From Lysobacterales bacterium (GTDB taxonomy: Bacteria; Pseudomonadota; Gammaproteobacteria; Xanthomonadales; Xanthomonadaceae), in the NCBI GenBank assembly GCA_020442545.1, contig JAGRJX010000243.1, positions 388 through 13,984 on the forward strand: a DNA stretch of 13,597 nucleotides. Direction: 5' to 3'. Under the pieces are notes generated by a model. It ran no database searches and had not been told where the DNA came from. It saw nothing but the letters and a program-made list of their open reading frames with translations. Made by a program: the position numbers and the translations under genes. This document shows, in pieces, positions 6,800 to 12,662 of this stretch (positions are counted from its first letter, which is position 1; every line of letters begins with the position of its first letter).

Positions 6800-7801
6800 T
6801 CATGGCTCGTCACCGTCGGCCGCGCCAGGCAGCAATGCCAGCGCGGTGAGGCAGTTGCGCCGGTGGTTGTCACCGCGATCAGGGCCAAACACCTGTCCGG
6901 GAAGCACCAGACGCGTTTTCAGGCCCTGTCGTTCGGCTTCGCACAGCCAGCGGGTCAGACGGCTGATCCGGGTTTCGTTGTCGACGCCATCCAGCGCCTG
7001 CCAGTCGAGCTCGACCTGTCCGCCGGTGGGTGCTTCGAACTCGCGCACCAGCGGTCGACCCGCCTGCGCGCTGCGCTTCCAGGCCATCAGGCGCAGCGGA
7101 TCACCCACGCGATAGTCGCGCAGGCTGTGCAGCTGTTCGCCGGGCGCGCGTCGCCAACGGCGGTTGCCGTCGGTGCTGGGCAGCGGCAGTGGCGGACCTT
7201 CGCGCTCGATGGCGGGGTAGACCAGCAGCTTCCGGTCCGGGCTGATCCAGCTCCAGACCCGGAACAGCCCCAGCGGGTGACGCGTAAACACCGCGATCCG
7301 GCCGCAGCGCTGATAGCCGCGGCGTGTTGCCGTCACCGCCAGCGCAACGTGACCGCTCTGCTGCGGTCCAAGAAACAAGCTGCTGACGTGCCCCGCGAGG
7401 CGGAAGCAAAGACCCCGGCGCTGCCGGCTGTCCGGATTGTGCACGCGCAGCAGCAGCCGGATCTGCTCACCGGCGTGTGCCGGCTCGGCATCCAGCTGCA
7501 GGATGCGCAGTCCCAGCAGGTTGAAGTACCCCTGCAGCAGGCTGCTGTGCACGGCGGAGGCGACCAGGAAGCTCAGCAGCAGCGCCGGGTTGTTGTTGTA
7601 GTTCAGCGCGCCGAGCAACATGCCGATGACCAGCGCGCCGATGAACAGGCCGGCGCCCGTGGGAAGGACATACAGGCGCTTGCGATCCAGCGTCAGCGGC
7701 AGGCTCTCGGGGCGTTTGAGTCGCGTCAGCGCCGGCAGGCGGCGTTCGGCCCACGCAATCAGTGCGAAAAATCGCCCGCCATCTGCTGCCTGGCTGCTCA
7801 C
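6800..7801 (-). CDS. DUF58 domain-containing membrane protein
   Basis: A 333-residue protein of the DUF58 family, which accompanies MoxR ATPases. The start is GTG at 7801, whose GTGA overlaps the moxR TGA by 4 nt; the open frame continues upstream into moxR, but that part is a shadow of the ATPase gene. Two hydrophobic stretches (about 43-66 and 72-95: LYVLPTGAGLFIGALVIGML, then ALLLSFLVASAVHSSLL) form a membrane hairpin. The rest is soluble and contains the DUF58 signature at about 225-256: LHSLRDYRVGDPLRLMAWKR followed by LVREFEA. HPLGLFRVWSW near 175-185 is also typical. The C-terminal half resembles a von Willebrand A-like fold in known relatives, but I see no complete MIDAS motif. Tight overlap with moxR and 13 nt to tgpA imply one mRNA and coupled translation. 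Its molecular role is unknown; it is probably a client or partner of the MoxR ATPase. Confidence 0.9.
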   Translation of the reverse strand: MSSQAADGGRFFALIAWAERRLPALTRLKRPESLPLTLDRKRLYVLPTGAGLFIGALVIGMLLGALNYNNNPALLLSFLVASAVHSSLLQGYFNLLGLRILQLDAEPAHAGEQIRLLLRVHNPDSRQRRGLCFRLAGHVSSLFLGPQQSGHVALAVTATRRGYQRCGRIAVFTRHPLGLFRVWSWISPDRKLLVYPAIEREGPPLPLPSTDGNRRWRRAPGEQLHSLRDYRVGDPLRLMAWKRSAQAGRPLVREFEAPTGGQVELDWQALDGVDNETRISRLTRWLCEAERQGLKTRLVLPGQVFGPDRGDNHRRNCLTALALLPGAADGDEP

Positions 7802-8796
7802 GGGATGGCAACGCGCTCCAGGATTGCGGCGGCCTGCTGCCGGCGTACGTCGTCGATGCTGCCGCTGTCTGCCTGGGGAACCAGACGGTGCGCGGCCACC
7901 TCGAGAAACACGGCCTGCACGTCCTCGGGCTGCACGAAATCCCGGGCGTCGATCAGCGCCATCGCGCGTGCCGCGCGCAGCAGTGCCAGACCTGCACGCG
8001 GCGACAGCCCCACCCGCACCCCGGGCTGCTCGCGGCTTGCGGTGACCAGCGCCTGCACGTAGTCGACCAATGCCGGGCTGGCGTGGATGCGCTGCGTGCG
8101 CTGGCGCAGTTCGCGCACTTCGCCGCTGCCCAGTAGCGGCAGCGTGTCCGCAATCAGGTCGCGTCGGTCGCGACCGGACAGCATTTCGCGTTCGGCGTCG
8201 GCATCGGGATAGCCGAGCTGGAGGCGCAGCAGGAAGCGGTCGAGCTGCGAATCCGGCAACGGAAACGTGCCGGCGAGATCCACCGGGTTCTGCGTGGCGA
8301 TCACGAAAAACGGATTGGGCAGGCGGTGGCACACGCCGTCGATGGTGACCTGCTGCTCGGCCATGGCTTCCAGCAGCGCGCTCTGCGTGCGCGGCGGCGC
8401 GCGGTTGATCTCGTCGGCCAGCAGCAGTTGGGTGAATACCGGGCCGGGATGGAAACGGAAGCCGCCGTGGCGCTCGCCGTCGCGATCCTGCTCGTAAACC
8501 GATACACCCAGGATGTCCGACGGCAGCAGGTCGGCGGTGAACTGCATGCGCTGGAAATCCAGGCCCAGCGTCGCGGCCAGTGCGTGGGCGAGTGTCGTTT
8601 TGCCGAGGCCGGGCAGGTCTTCGATCAGCAGATGGCCGCCGGCCAGCAGGCAGGCGAAGGCAAGGCTGACTTCGCGCGGCTTGCCCAGCACCAGCGTGTT
8701 GACCTGGGCGATGGCGCGGTGCAGGGCCGCGCCCAGCGCGGCGTCTGTGTCATCCTTCGCGGCCGTCGTTGCTGCGGCAGGGGCGGAAACCGGCAT
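7798..8796 (-). CDS. MoxR-family AAA+ ATPase
   Basis: A 332-residue cytoplasmic AAA+ ATPase of the MoxR family, thought to act as a chaperone that assembles or activates partner proteins. Walker A is EDLPGLGKTT at 59-68, Walker B is LLLADEIN at 124-131, sensor 1 is IATQNP at 166-171, and the MoxR-typical FTADLLPSDILG lies at 86-97. The C-terminal lid contains VGLSPRAGLALLRAARAMAL, with the sensor 2 arginine. The ATG at 8796 has a GGAG 7 nt upstream, which fixes the start. It is the first gene of the leftward cassette moxR–DUF58–tgpA, and its stop overlaps the GTG of the DUF58 gene. No von Willebrand A (Bat-type) gene is in the window, so this is the short transglutaminase-linked version of the MoxR locus. 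The exact subfamily is not assigned. Confidence 0.95.
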   Translation of the reverse strand: MPVSAPAAATTAAKDDTDAALGAALHRAIAQVNTLVLGKPREVSLAFACLLAGGHLLIEDLPGLGKTTLAHALAATLGLDFQRMQFTADLLPSDILGVSVYEQDRDGERHGGFRFHPGPVFTQLLLADEINRAPPRTQSALLEAMAEQQVTIDGVCHRLPNPFFVIATQNPVDLAGTFPLPDSQLDRFLLRLQLGYPDADAEREMLSGRDRRDLIADTLPLLGSGEVRELRQRTQRIHASPALVDYVQALVTASREQPGVRVGLSPRAGLALLRAARAMALIDARDFVQPEDVQAVFLEVAAHRLVPQADSGSIDDVRRQQAAAILERVAIP

Positions 8797-8911
8797 GTGT
8801 CTGCTCCGTCGAATGGGTTGGCCTGCATTGCCTGGTCGAGTGTAGCCCGCGACCGTGGATATGGCATGTTGCGCAGGTCAGGCATTCAGGTAACCAGAAG
8901 GGATCCCGCGT
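8797..8911. promoter_or_regulatory. Divergent intergenic region between moxR and the glycosyltransferase gene
   Basis: These 115 nt separate two divergent genes and must hold both promoters if each gene is transcribed from here. On the - strand TACACT (8844-8839) is a fair -10 box, placing a start near 8832, about 36 nt ahead of moxR; its -35 region (TGCCAT-like) is poor. On the + strand I see only the ribosome-binding site AGAAGG (8896-8901) for the TTG start, and no convincing -35/-10 pair. No operator-like long palindrome is evident. Confidence 0.3.
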
Positions 8912-10450
8912 TTGAACCGTTTCGACAGCCAGCGTTCCCGAAACCGCTTCGTCGGGCTGTGGGCCCTGCTGCTGCTGGCGAAGGTCGCGCTGGCGGCGAC
9001 ATTGCCGCTGTTCGTTGATGAGGCGTTCTACTGGTGGGAAGGGCAACACCTGGCCTGGGCCTATTCGGACCTGCCGGGCCTCACCGCCTGGCTGGCAGCG
9101 CTGGGCGTCAGCGTTGCAGGCAGTTCGGAACTTGGACTGCGCTGGCCGTTCCTGTTGATCGGGGCGGCGACGTCGCTGATTGTCGTGCGTATTGCCGCCC
9201 GCCTTGGTAATCGCTCCCAGGCATGGCGGGCCGGATGCTGGGCGTTGCTGCTGCCGCTGTTTGCAAGCTTGGGTCTGCTGGCCGTGCCGGATGTGCCGCT
9301 GCTGTTCGCGACGCTGCTGTGCGTGGACGGATGGCTTGGCGTTCGTGAATCACCACGATCGCGCCTCCGAGCGTGTTGCTTTGGCCTGGGTCTGGTGCTC
9401 GGCGCCTTTGCGCACTATCGCTTTGGTCTTGCTCTGCTGGTCGGGGCGGTGGCGATCCTGTCAGACGCGCGCAGTCGGCAGGCACTGCGCCATCCGCCGC
9501 CATGGCTTGTGGCTGCTTTCGGGGTTCTGGCATGGCTGCCGATTGTGTGGTTCAACCTCGAGAATGCCGAGGCCGGCTGGCGATTCCAGCTGATCGAGCG
9601 GCATCCGTGGGTGTTCCATGCCGACGGCTGGTGGCAGCTGCCGGTACAGGTACTGCTGGTTACGCCGCTGCTGTTTGTCCTGCTGCTGGCGACCTTGCGC
9701 TGGCTTTGGCGTCGGCGAGCGGAGCCGTCGCGCCCCCTGGGCTTCCTGGCGCTGTGTGCCGGCTTGCTGCTGCTGGGACTGTTCGTGCTCGGTTTTTTCG
9801 CGGATCGCGAGCGGGTGAGCTTCCACTGGCCACTGCCGGGCTGGGTGCTGCTCTGCACGGCTTTGCCGCTTTGGCTCGATGTGGTCGCGAGGCCGTGGCT
9901 TGCGCGGGCGTCGGCAAGTGTTGCCGCTGCCGGCCTGCTGCTCGCCTTCGCAATGCTGGGGCTGACCGCGTCCACCGGCGGACGTGCATGGCTGGCGAGT
10001 CATGGCGTCGCGCTGAACGGCTTTTCAGGCTGGCGTGAGGCGGCGAGCATGTTGCGCGCGCAGCACGACTGGCCAGAACTGGCCAGCGGGGAGATCGAGC
10101 TTCTGACCGGCGACTTCAAGCTGGGCGCGCAGATGGCCTTTGCCCTGGGCAAGCCGCCGCTACGGGTGCTCGATCACCCGCTCAACCGTCGTCACGGCCG
10201 CGCACAGCAGTTGCGCCTCTGGGATCTGGAAGCTGATCTGTCAACGCCCTTCAAGCCGGGTTCGCGGCTGCTGTTGCTGCGCGACGATGGTGCTTCCTGG
10301 CGTGGTCGGGAGGCGTACTACGCGTGGCTGTGTGCTGAAGCCGGTGGTCTTCGCCTGCGCCAGCTGCTGCCGGTTGATGGCGGCAACCAGCGCCTCGTGC
10401 TGTTCGAGCAGGTGCCGCCGGAGCAGGGTTGCCAGCTCCCGCCCGGCTGA
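8912..10450 (+). CDS. ArnT/PMT-like integral-membrane glycosyltransferase
   Basis: A 512-residue polytopic inner-membrane protein of the GT39/GT83-like clan (ArnT, PMT_2), which transfers sugars from polyprenyl-phosphate carriers to lipid or protein acceptors on the periplasmic side. The diagnostic first periplasmic loop is present: FVDEAFYWWEGQHLAWAYSD at 34-53, then LPGLTAWL; the acidic pair D36-E37 and the YxDxP-like segment match the catalytic loop of the family. About ten hydrophobic helices follow up to residue 355 (for example GFLALCAGLLLLGLFVLGFF), then a soluble C-terminal domain of about 155 residues. The start is TTG at 8912, preceded by AGAAGG 10 nt upstream; no ATG or GTG lies close by. 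It stands alone, divergent from moxR and convergent with maf, with only 5 nt between the two stop codons. Acceptor and sugar cannot be told from the sequence; lipid A, O-antigen or a glycoprotein are all possible. Confidence 0.85.
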   Translation: MNRFDSQRSRNRFVGLWALLLLAKVALAATLPLFVDEAFYWWEGQHLAWAYSDLPGLTAWLAALGVSVAGSSELGLRWPFLLIGAATSLIVVRIAARLGNRSQAWRAGCWALLLPLFASLGLLAVPDVPLLFATLLCVDGWLGVRESPRSRLRACCFGLGLVLGAFAHYRFGLALLVGAVAILSDARSRQALRHPPPWLVAAFGVLAWLPIVWFNLENAEAGWRFQLIERHPWVFHADGWWQLPVQVLLVTPLLFVLLLATLRWLWRRRAEPSRPLGFLALCAGLLLLGLFVLGFFADRERVSFHWPLPGWVLLCTALPLWLDVVARPWLARASASVAAAGLLLAFAMLGLTASTGGRAWLASHGVALNGFSGWREAASMLRAQHDWPELASGEIELLTGDFKLGAQMAFALGKPPLRVLDHPLNRRHGRAQQLRLWDLEADLSTPFKPGSRLLLLRDDGASWRGREAYYAWLCAEAGGLRLRQLLPVDGGNQRLVLFEQVPPEQGCQLPPG

Positions 10451-10455
10451 ATCGA

Positions 10456-11040
10456 TCAGGGCAGGGCATAGCCCAGCCGCCGCAGGCAGTCGGCAAGCTG
10501 GATCAGCGGCAGCCCGATCAAGGCTGTCGGATCGCGGCTTTCCACGGCGTCGAAAAGACTGATGCCAAGGCCTTCGACCTTGAAGCTGCCGGCGCAGTCC
10601 AGAGGCTGCTCGGTTTCGACGTAGCGCTGCACCTCATCGACGCCCAGCTCACGAAAACGCACCCGAGTCACGTCAAGGAGGGCGTGCTCGTTGCCAGCGG
10701 GCTCGCGGACGCAAACTGCTGTGCGGAATTCCACGCAGCGTCCCGATGCCGCCAGCAGCTGTTGGCGGGCAGTCGCGGAGTCTCCGGGCTTGCCAAGCAC
10801 GACCTCGCCACGAATCGCACACTGGTCGGAGCCGATCACCACCGCATCTGGAAACCGCTTGGCGACGGCGCGCGCTTTCTCCATCGCCAGCCGGACGCAC
10901 ATGGCGGAGCCGTCTTCTTTGATCCGCGGCGATTCGTCGATGCCGGGCGGGGCGGTTTCGAAGGGCAGCCGCAGTCGCGACAGCAGCTCGGCGCGGTAGC
11001 GTGATGTGGAAGCGAGGATCAGCGCGGGTGGCGACGACAC
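10456..11040 (-). CDS. yceF: Maf-family nucleotide pyrophosphatase, YceF type (probable 7-methyl-GTP pyrophosphatase)
   Basis: A 194-residue cytoplasmic house-cleaning enzyme that hydrolyses modified nucleoside triphosphates; the YceF subfamily prefers 7-methyl-GTP. The N-terminal LILASTSRYR (7-16) is the Maf nucleotide-binding signature, IGSDQ (69-73) supplies the catalytic Asp72 and matches the YceF form rather than the YhdE form, and GKP (83-85), CAGSFKVEGLGISLF (149-163) and RDPTALIGLPLI (169-180) complete the family pattern. The start is GTG at 11040, because ALILAS must lie near the N-terminus. The - strand start lies 12 nt after the stop of the coiled-coil gene, so the two are probably cotranscribed. 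In E. coli yceF is likewise divergent from yceD–rpmF, so the neighbourhood supports the call; here one extra gene sits between. All key residues are present. Confidence 0.93.
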   Translation of the reverse strand: MSSPPALILASTSRYRAELLSRLRLPFETAPPGIDESPRIKEDGSAMCVRLAMEKARAVAKRFPDAVVIGSDQCAIRGEVVLGKPGDSATARQQLLAASGRCVEFRTAVCVREPAGNEHALLDVTRVRFRELGVDEVQRYVETEQPLDCAGSFKVEGLGISLFDAVESRDPTALIGLPLIQLADCLRRLGYALP

Positions 11041-11052
11041 GGGCGTCTCGCT

Positions 11053-11547
11053 TCAGTGCAGACGACCGCGACCATCGGCGGGGCGGCGCAGTGACTCGGG
11101 TTCGCGCTCGGCCTGGGCGACGGCGGCATCGGTTGCTACGGTCAGTTCCTCGCCGGCGCTGTCCAGCCGCTGCAGCTGCCCGGCAATCGCGGCACGCGAG
11201 CGTTCCAGGGCCTGCCGGGCAACCTTGAGTTCCCGGATCTTCGCGGTGTTGGCGTGCCTGGCCAGCCACAAGCGGTGTTCCAGCACGTTGCGCAGCCCCT
11301 GCTGAATCTGCTCCTGGCTCTGCAGTGAGGCATTGGCCACCGCCGCGATGTCCGAAGGCACGCGCTGGACGACCAGCTTCATCGCGTCCATCTTGCGCCC
11401 GGTTTCCTTGTACAGCGCCTCCAGCTCGTCGGCCAGATCGAGGATGCGGGTCAACTGGTTCTGTCGGCGATACGCAAAATGCCGCACCACCATCAGGACA
11501 AGCAGCAGGAGCAGCAAGAACAGCAGCAGATAAAGGAAAGGCGTCAC
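11053..11547 (-). CDS. Uncharacterised membrane-anchored coiled-coil protein
   Basis: I do not recognise a family for this 164-residue protein. The GTG at 11547 is chosen because GGGGG lies 6 nt upstream and the hydrophobic helix then starts at residue 3; the open frame could extend to an ATG at 11670, but those 41 residues look non-coding. Residues 3-21 are a very hydrophobic, leucine-rich helix (LYLLLFLLLLLLVLMVV), followed by a basic stop-transfer segment RHFAYRRQ. The rest is almost wholly helical and charged, with heptad-like stretches at about 34-60 and 74-138, so a coiled coil is expected. With basic residues just after the helix, the coil should face the cytoplasm. The final 15 residues are polar (RRPADGRGRLH). 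It lies 12 nt upstream of maf on the same strand and diverges from yceD. A structural or scaffold role is possible but unproven. Confidence 0.7.
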   Translation of the reverse strand: MTPFLYLLLFLLLLLLVLMVVRHFAYRRQNQLTRILDLADELEALYKETGRKMDAMKLVVQRVPSDIAAVANASLQSQEQIQQGLRNVLEHRLWLARHANTAKIRELKVARQALERSRAAIAGQLQRLDSAGEELTVATDAAVAQAEREPESLRRPADGRGRLH

Positions 11548-11651
11548 AGATGTCCCCCGGAATTCGGAACCGAGTCTGCCCGATGCTCCCGGGGCCGGCA
11601 AACCCGCCGCCAACTGACTGAAAGGCAAGCATTTCCGGGTCTCTGTCGTCA

Positions 11652-11680
11652 TTGACATGAACATGGCCACTGCATAGAAT
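11652..11680 (+). promoter_or_regulatory. Strong sigma-70-type promoter for yceD–rpmF
   Basis: A perfect -35 hexamer TTGACA (11652-11657), a 17-nt spacer and TAGAAT (11675-11680, one mismatch to TATAAT) form a near-consensus housekeeping promoter. Transcription would start about 6-8 nt after the -10, near 11686-11688, while the yceD ATG is at 11690. The mRNA would therefore have a leader of only about 2-4 nt, or none. Boxes and spacing are seen directly; promoter activity and the start point are inference. A strong promoter fits the ribosomal protein gene rpmF downstream. Confidence 0.75.
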
Positions 11681-11689
11681 TACGCTCTT

Positions 11690-12259
11690 ATGTCCGCGGT
11701 TTTGCCAGATCGTCTACCCGGATCATCCCTGCCAGAGCAGGTTGATGCGTGGCGGATGGTGGCGGCACAGCGTTCGTTCGAGGGCGAGTTTCCGCTGCGG
11801 AAGATGAAGCGCCTCGCCGGACTGCTGGCTCCAGTCGCTTCGGACGATGCTGTCGCCGGTCGTTGCCGGTTTCGGCTGTCGTTCCGGCGCGCGCCTCTGG
11901 GTAACAGCAGCTACCCGCAGCTGAGCATGGAAGTCGATGCAGCGTTGCCGCTGGTCTGTCAGCGCACGCTGGAGACGTTTGTGTTGCCGCTGCGGGTCGA
12001 GCAGCGACTGGGCCTGATCCGTCATGAGTCGGAAGAGGCCGGGTTGCCGCCGGAGGTGGAGCCGCTGCTGGTGCCGGAAGATGCGCAGCTTCGGCTGATC
12101 AACCTGGTCGAGGACGAGCTGATACTGGCGGTGCCGGTGGTTCCGATGAGCCCCGGCGGTGCCGAAGACATTGAGACCGAATGGCCGGCGGAGGGCTCGG
12201 AATCCGCGGAAGATCGGCCCAATCCTTTCGCCGAGCTTGCAAAACTGAAGCAACGCTGA
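11690..12259 (+). CDS. yceD: YceD family protein (DUF177), linked to 23S rRNA metabolism
   Basis: A 189-residue protein of the DUF177/YceD family, found next to rpmF in most bacteria and in plants needed for 23S rRNA accumulation. Hallmarks are the strand DAALPLVCQRTLE (83-95), LINLVEDELILAVPVVP (136-152) and the C-terminal NPFAELAKLKQR (178-189), all matching E. coli YceD. The second cysteine of the usual CxRC motif is Thr92-93 region here, so only Cys90 remains. The ATG at 11690 fits the family N-terminus (VLPDRLP), but there is no Shine-Dalgarno upstream; instead a strong promoter ends 10 nt before it, suggesting leaderless or near-leaderless translation. rpmF follows after 30 nt and is surely cotranscribed, which fits the role of YceD in large-subunit assembly. 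An acidic stretch (153-176) precedes the C-terminal motif. Confidence 0.92.
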   Translation: MSAVLPDRLPGSSLPEQVDAWRMVAAQRSFEGEFPLRKMKRLAGLLAPVASDDAVAGRCRFRLSFRRAPLGNSSYPQLSMEVDAALPLVCQRTLETFVLPLRVEQRLGLIRHESEEAGLPPEVEPLLVPEDAQLRLINLVEDELILAVPVVPMSPGGAEDIETEWPAEGSESAEDRPNPFAELAKLKQR

Positions 12260-12289
12260 CTTTTCAGCAGCACTGACCGGAGATTCACC

Positions 12290-12484
12290 ATGGCCGTCCA
12301 GAAGAGCCGTAAAACCCCGTCGCGTCGCGGCATGCGCCGTGCGCACGATGCCCTGACCGCCAAGCAGCTGTCGACCGATCCGACCACCGGCGAGACCCAC
12401 ATCCGCCACCATGTCACCAAGGATGGCTACTACCGCGGCCGTCAGGTGATCGACGTCAAGTCGGCCATCGTCGACGAGGATTGA
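12290..12484 (+). CDS. rpmF: 50S ribosomal protein bL32
   Basis: A 64-residue ribosomal protein of the large subunit. MAVQKSRKTPSRRGMRRAHD at the start and HIRHHVTKDGYYRGRQVID toward the end match bL32 closely. It belongs to the cysteine-free (non-zinc) form. Compared with the 57-residue E. coli protein there is a short acidic C-terminal extension ending SAIVDED. The ATG at 12290 has GGAG 7 nt upstream, unlike yceD, so it can be translated independently. It lies 30 nt after yceD and is transcribed with it. A strong hairpin follows 8 nt after the stop codon. Identification is certain. Confidence 0.98.
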   Translation: MAVQKSRKTPSRRGMRRAHDALTAKQLSTDPTTGETHIRHHVTKDGYYRGRQVIDVKSAIVDED

Positions 12485-12492
12485 TTCGCGGT

Positions 12493-12512
12493 GGCCGGAC
12501 CTTGGTCCGGCC
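12493..12512 (+). terminator. Strong GC-rich hairpin after rpmF, without a T-run
   Basis: GGCCGGACC (12493-12501) and GGTCCGGCC (12504-12512) are perfect inverted repeats of 9 nt with two T between them, giving a stem of eight pairs with a CTTG tetraloop. It starts 8 nt after the rpmF stop. The following bases, GATTCTGCG, are not a proper U-tract, so it may act as a 3' end stabiliser, a partial terminator that lowers fabH read-through, or a pause site. The repeat is seen; the function is inferred. Confidence 0.5.
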
Positions 12513-12662
12513 GATTCTGCGATGGGCTGCCTGCTCGCAGCGGGCCAGCTATCCGGCGACCGGCGCCTGCCGGTTCGCCCGACAGGACGGCAGGAAGAGG
12601 CCCGCGCTGCTGCATTGACGGTGCGCGCCCGGGATTTCCGCCGTGAAGGAGTGGCGTTCAGC
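12513..12662 (+). other. Leader region between rpmF and fabH; no plsX present
   Basis: About 150 nt separate the rpmF hairpin from the fabH ATG. In E. coli plsX, about 1 kb, lies here; I see no remnant of it. A frame without stops in phase with fabH runs back to ATG 12522 and further, but its translation (MGCLLAAGQLSG, then Arg/Ala-rich) resembles no FabH N-terminus and I treat it as non-coding. An AAGGAG (12646-12651) is the fabH ribosome-binding site. I find no convincing -35/-10 pair, so fabH may depend on read-through or on a weaker promoter. Confidence 0.5.

Noticed and set aside
6683..8062. A 459-codon + strand open frame opposite tgpA, DUF58 and moxR
   Set aside because: The - strand genes have full motifs (Walker boxes, DUF58 signature, transglutaminase part); this frame is Gln/Arg/Ala-rich with no recognisable motif.
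7802..8332. A 177-codon upstream extension of the DUF58 frame
   Set aside because: It lies wholly inside moxR in another phase and is Arg/Pro/Ala-rich; the GTGA overlap at 7801 gives a normal DUF58 start.
10673..11632. A 319-codon - strand open frame overlapping maf and the coiled-coil gene in another phase
   Set aside because: It is rich in Arg, Ala and Gly and motif-free, while both overlapped frames give sensible proteins with good starts.
12522..12662. A 47-codon in-frame extension of fabH up to an ATG at 12522
   Set aside because: It has no resemblance to FabH N-termini, which begin at VYARIAGTG; the AAGGAG supports the ATG at 12663.
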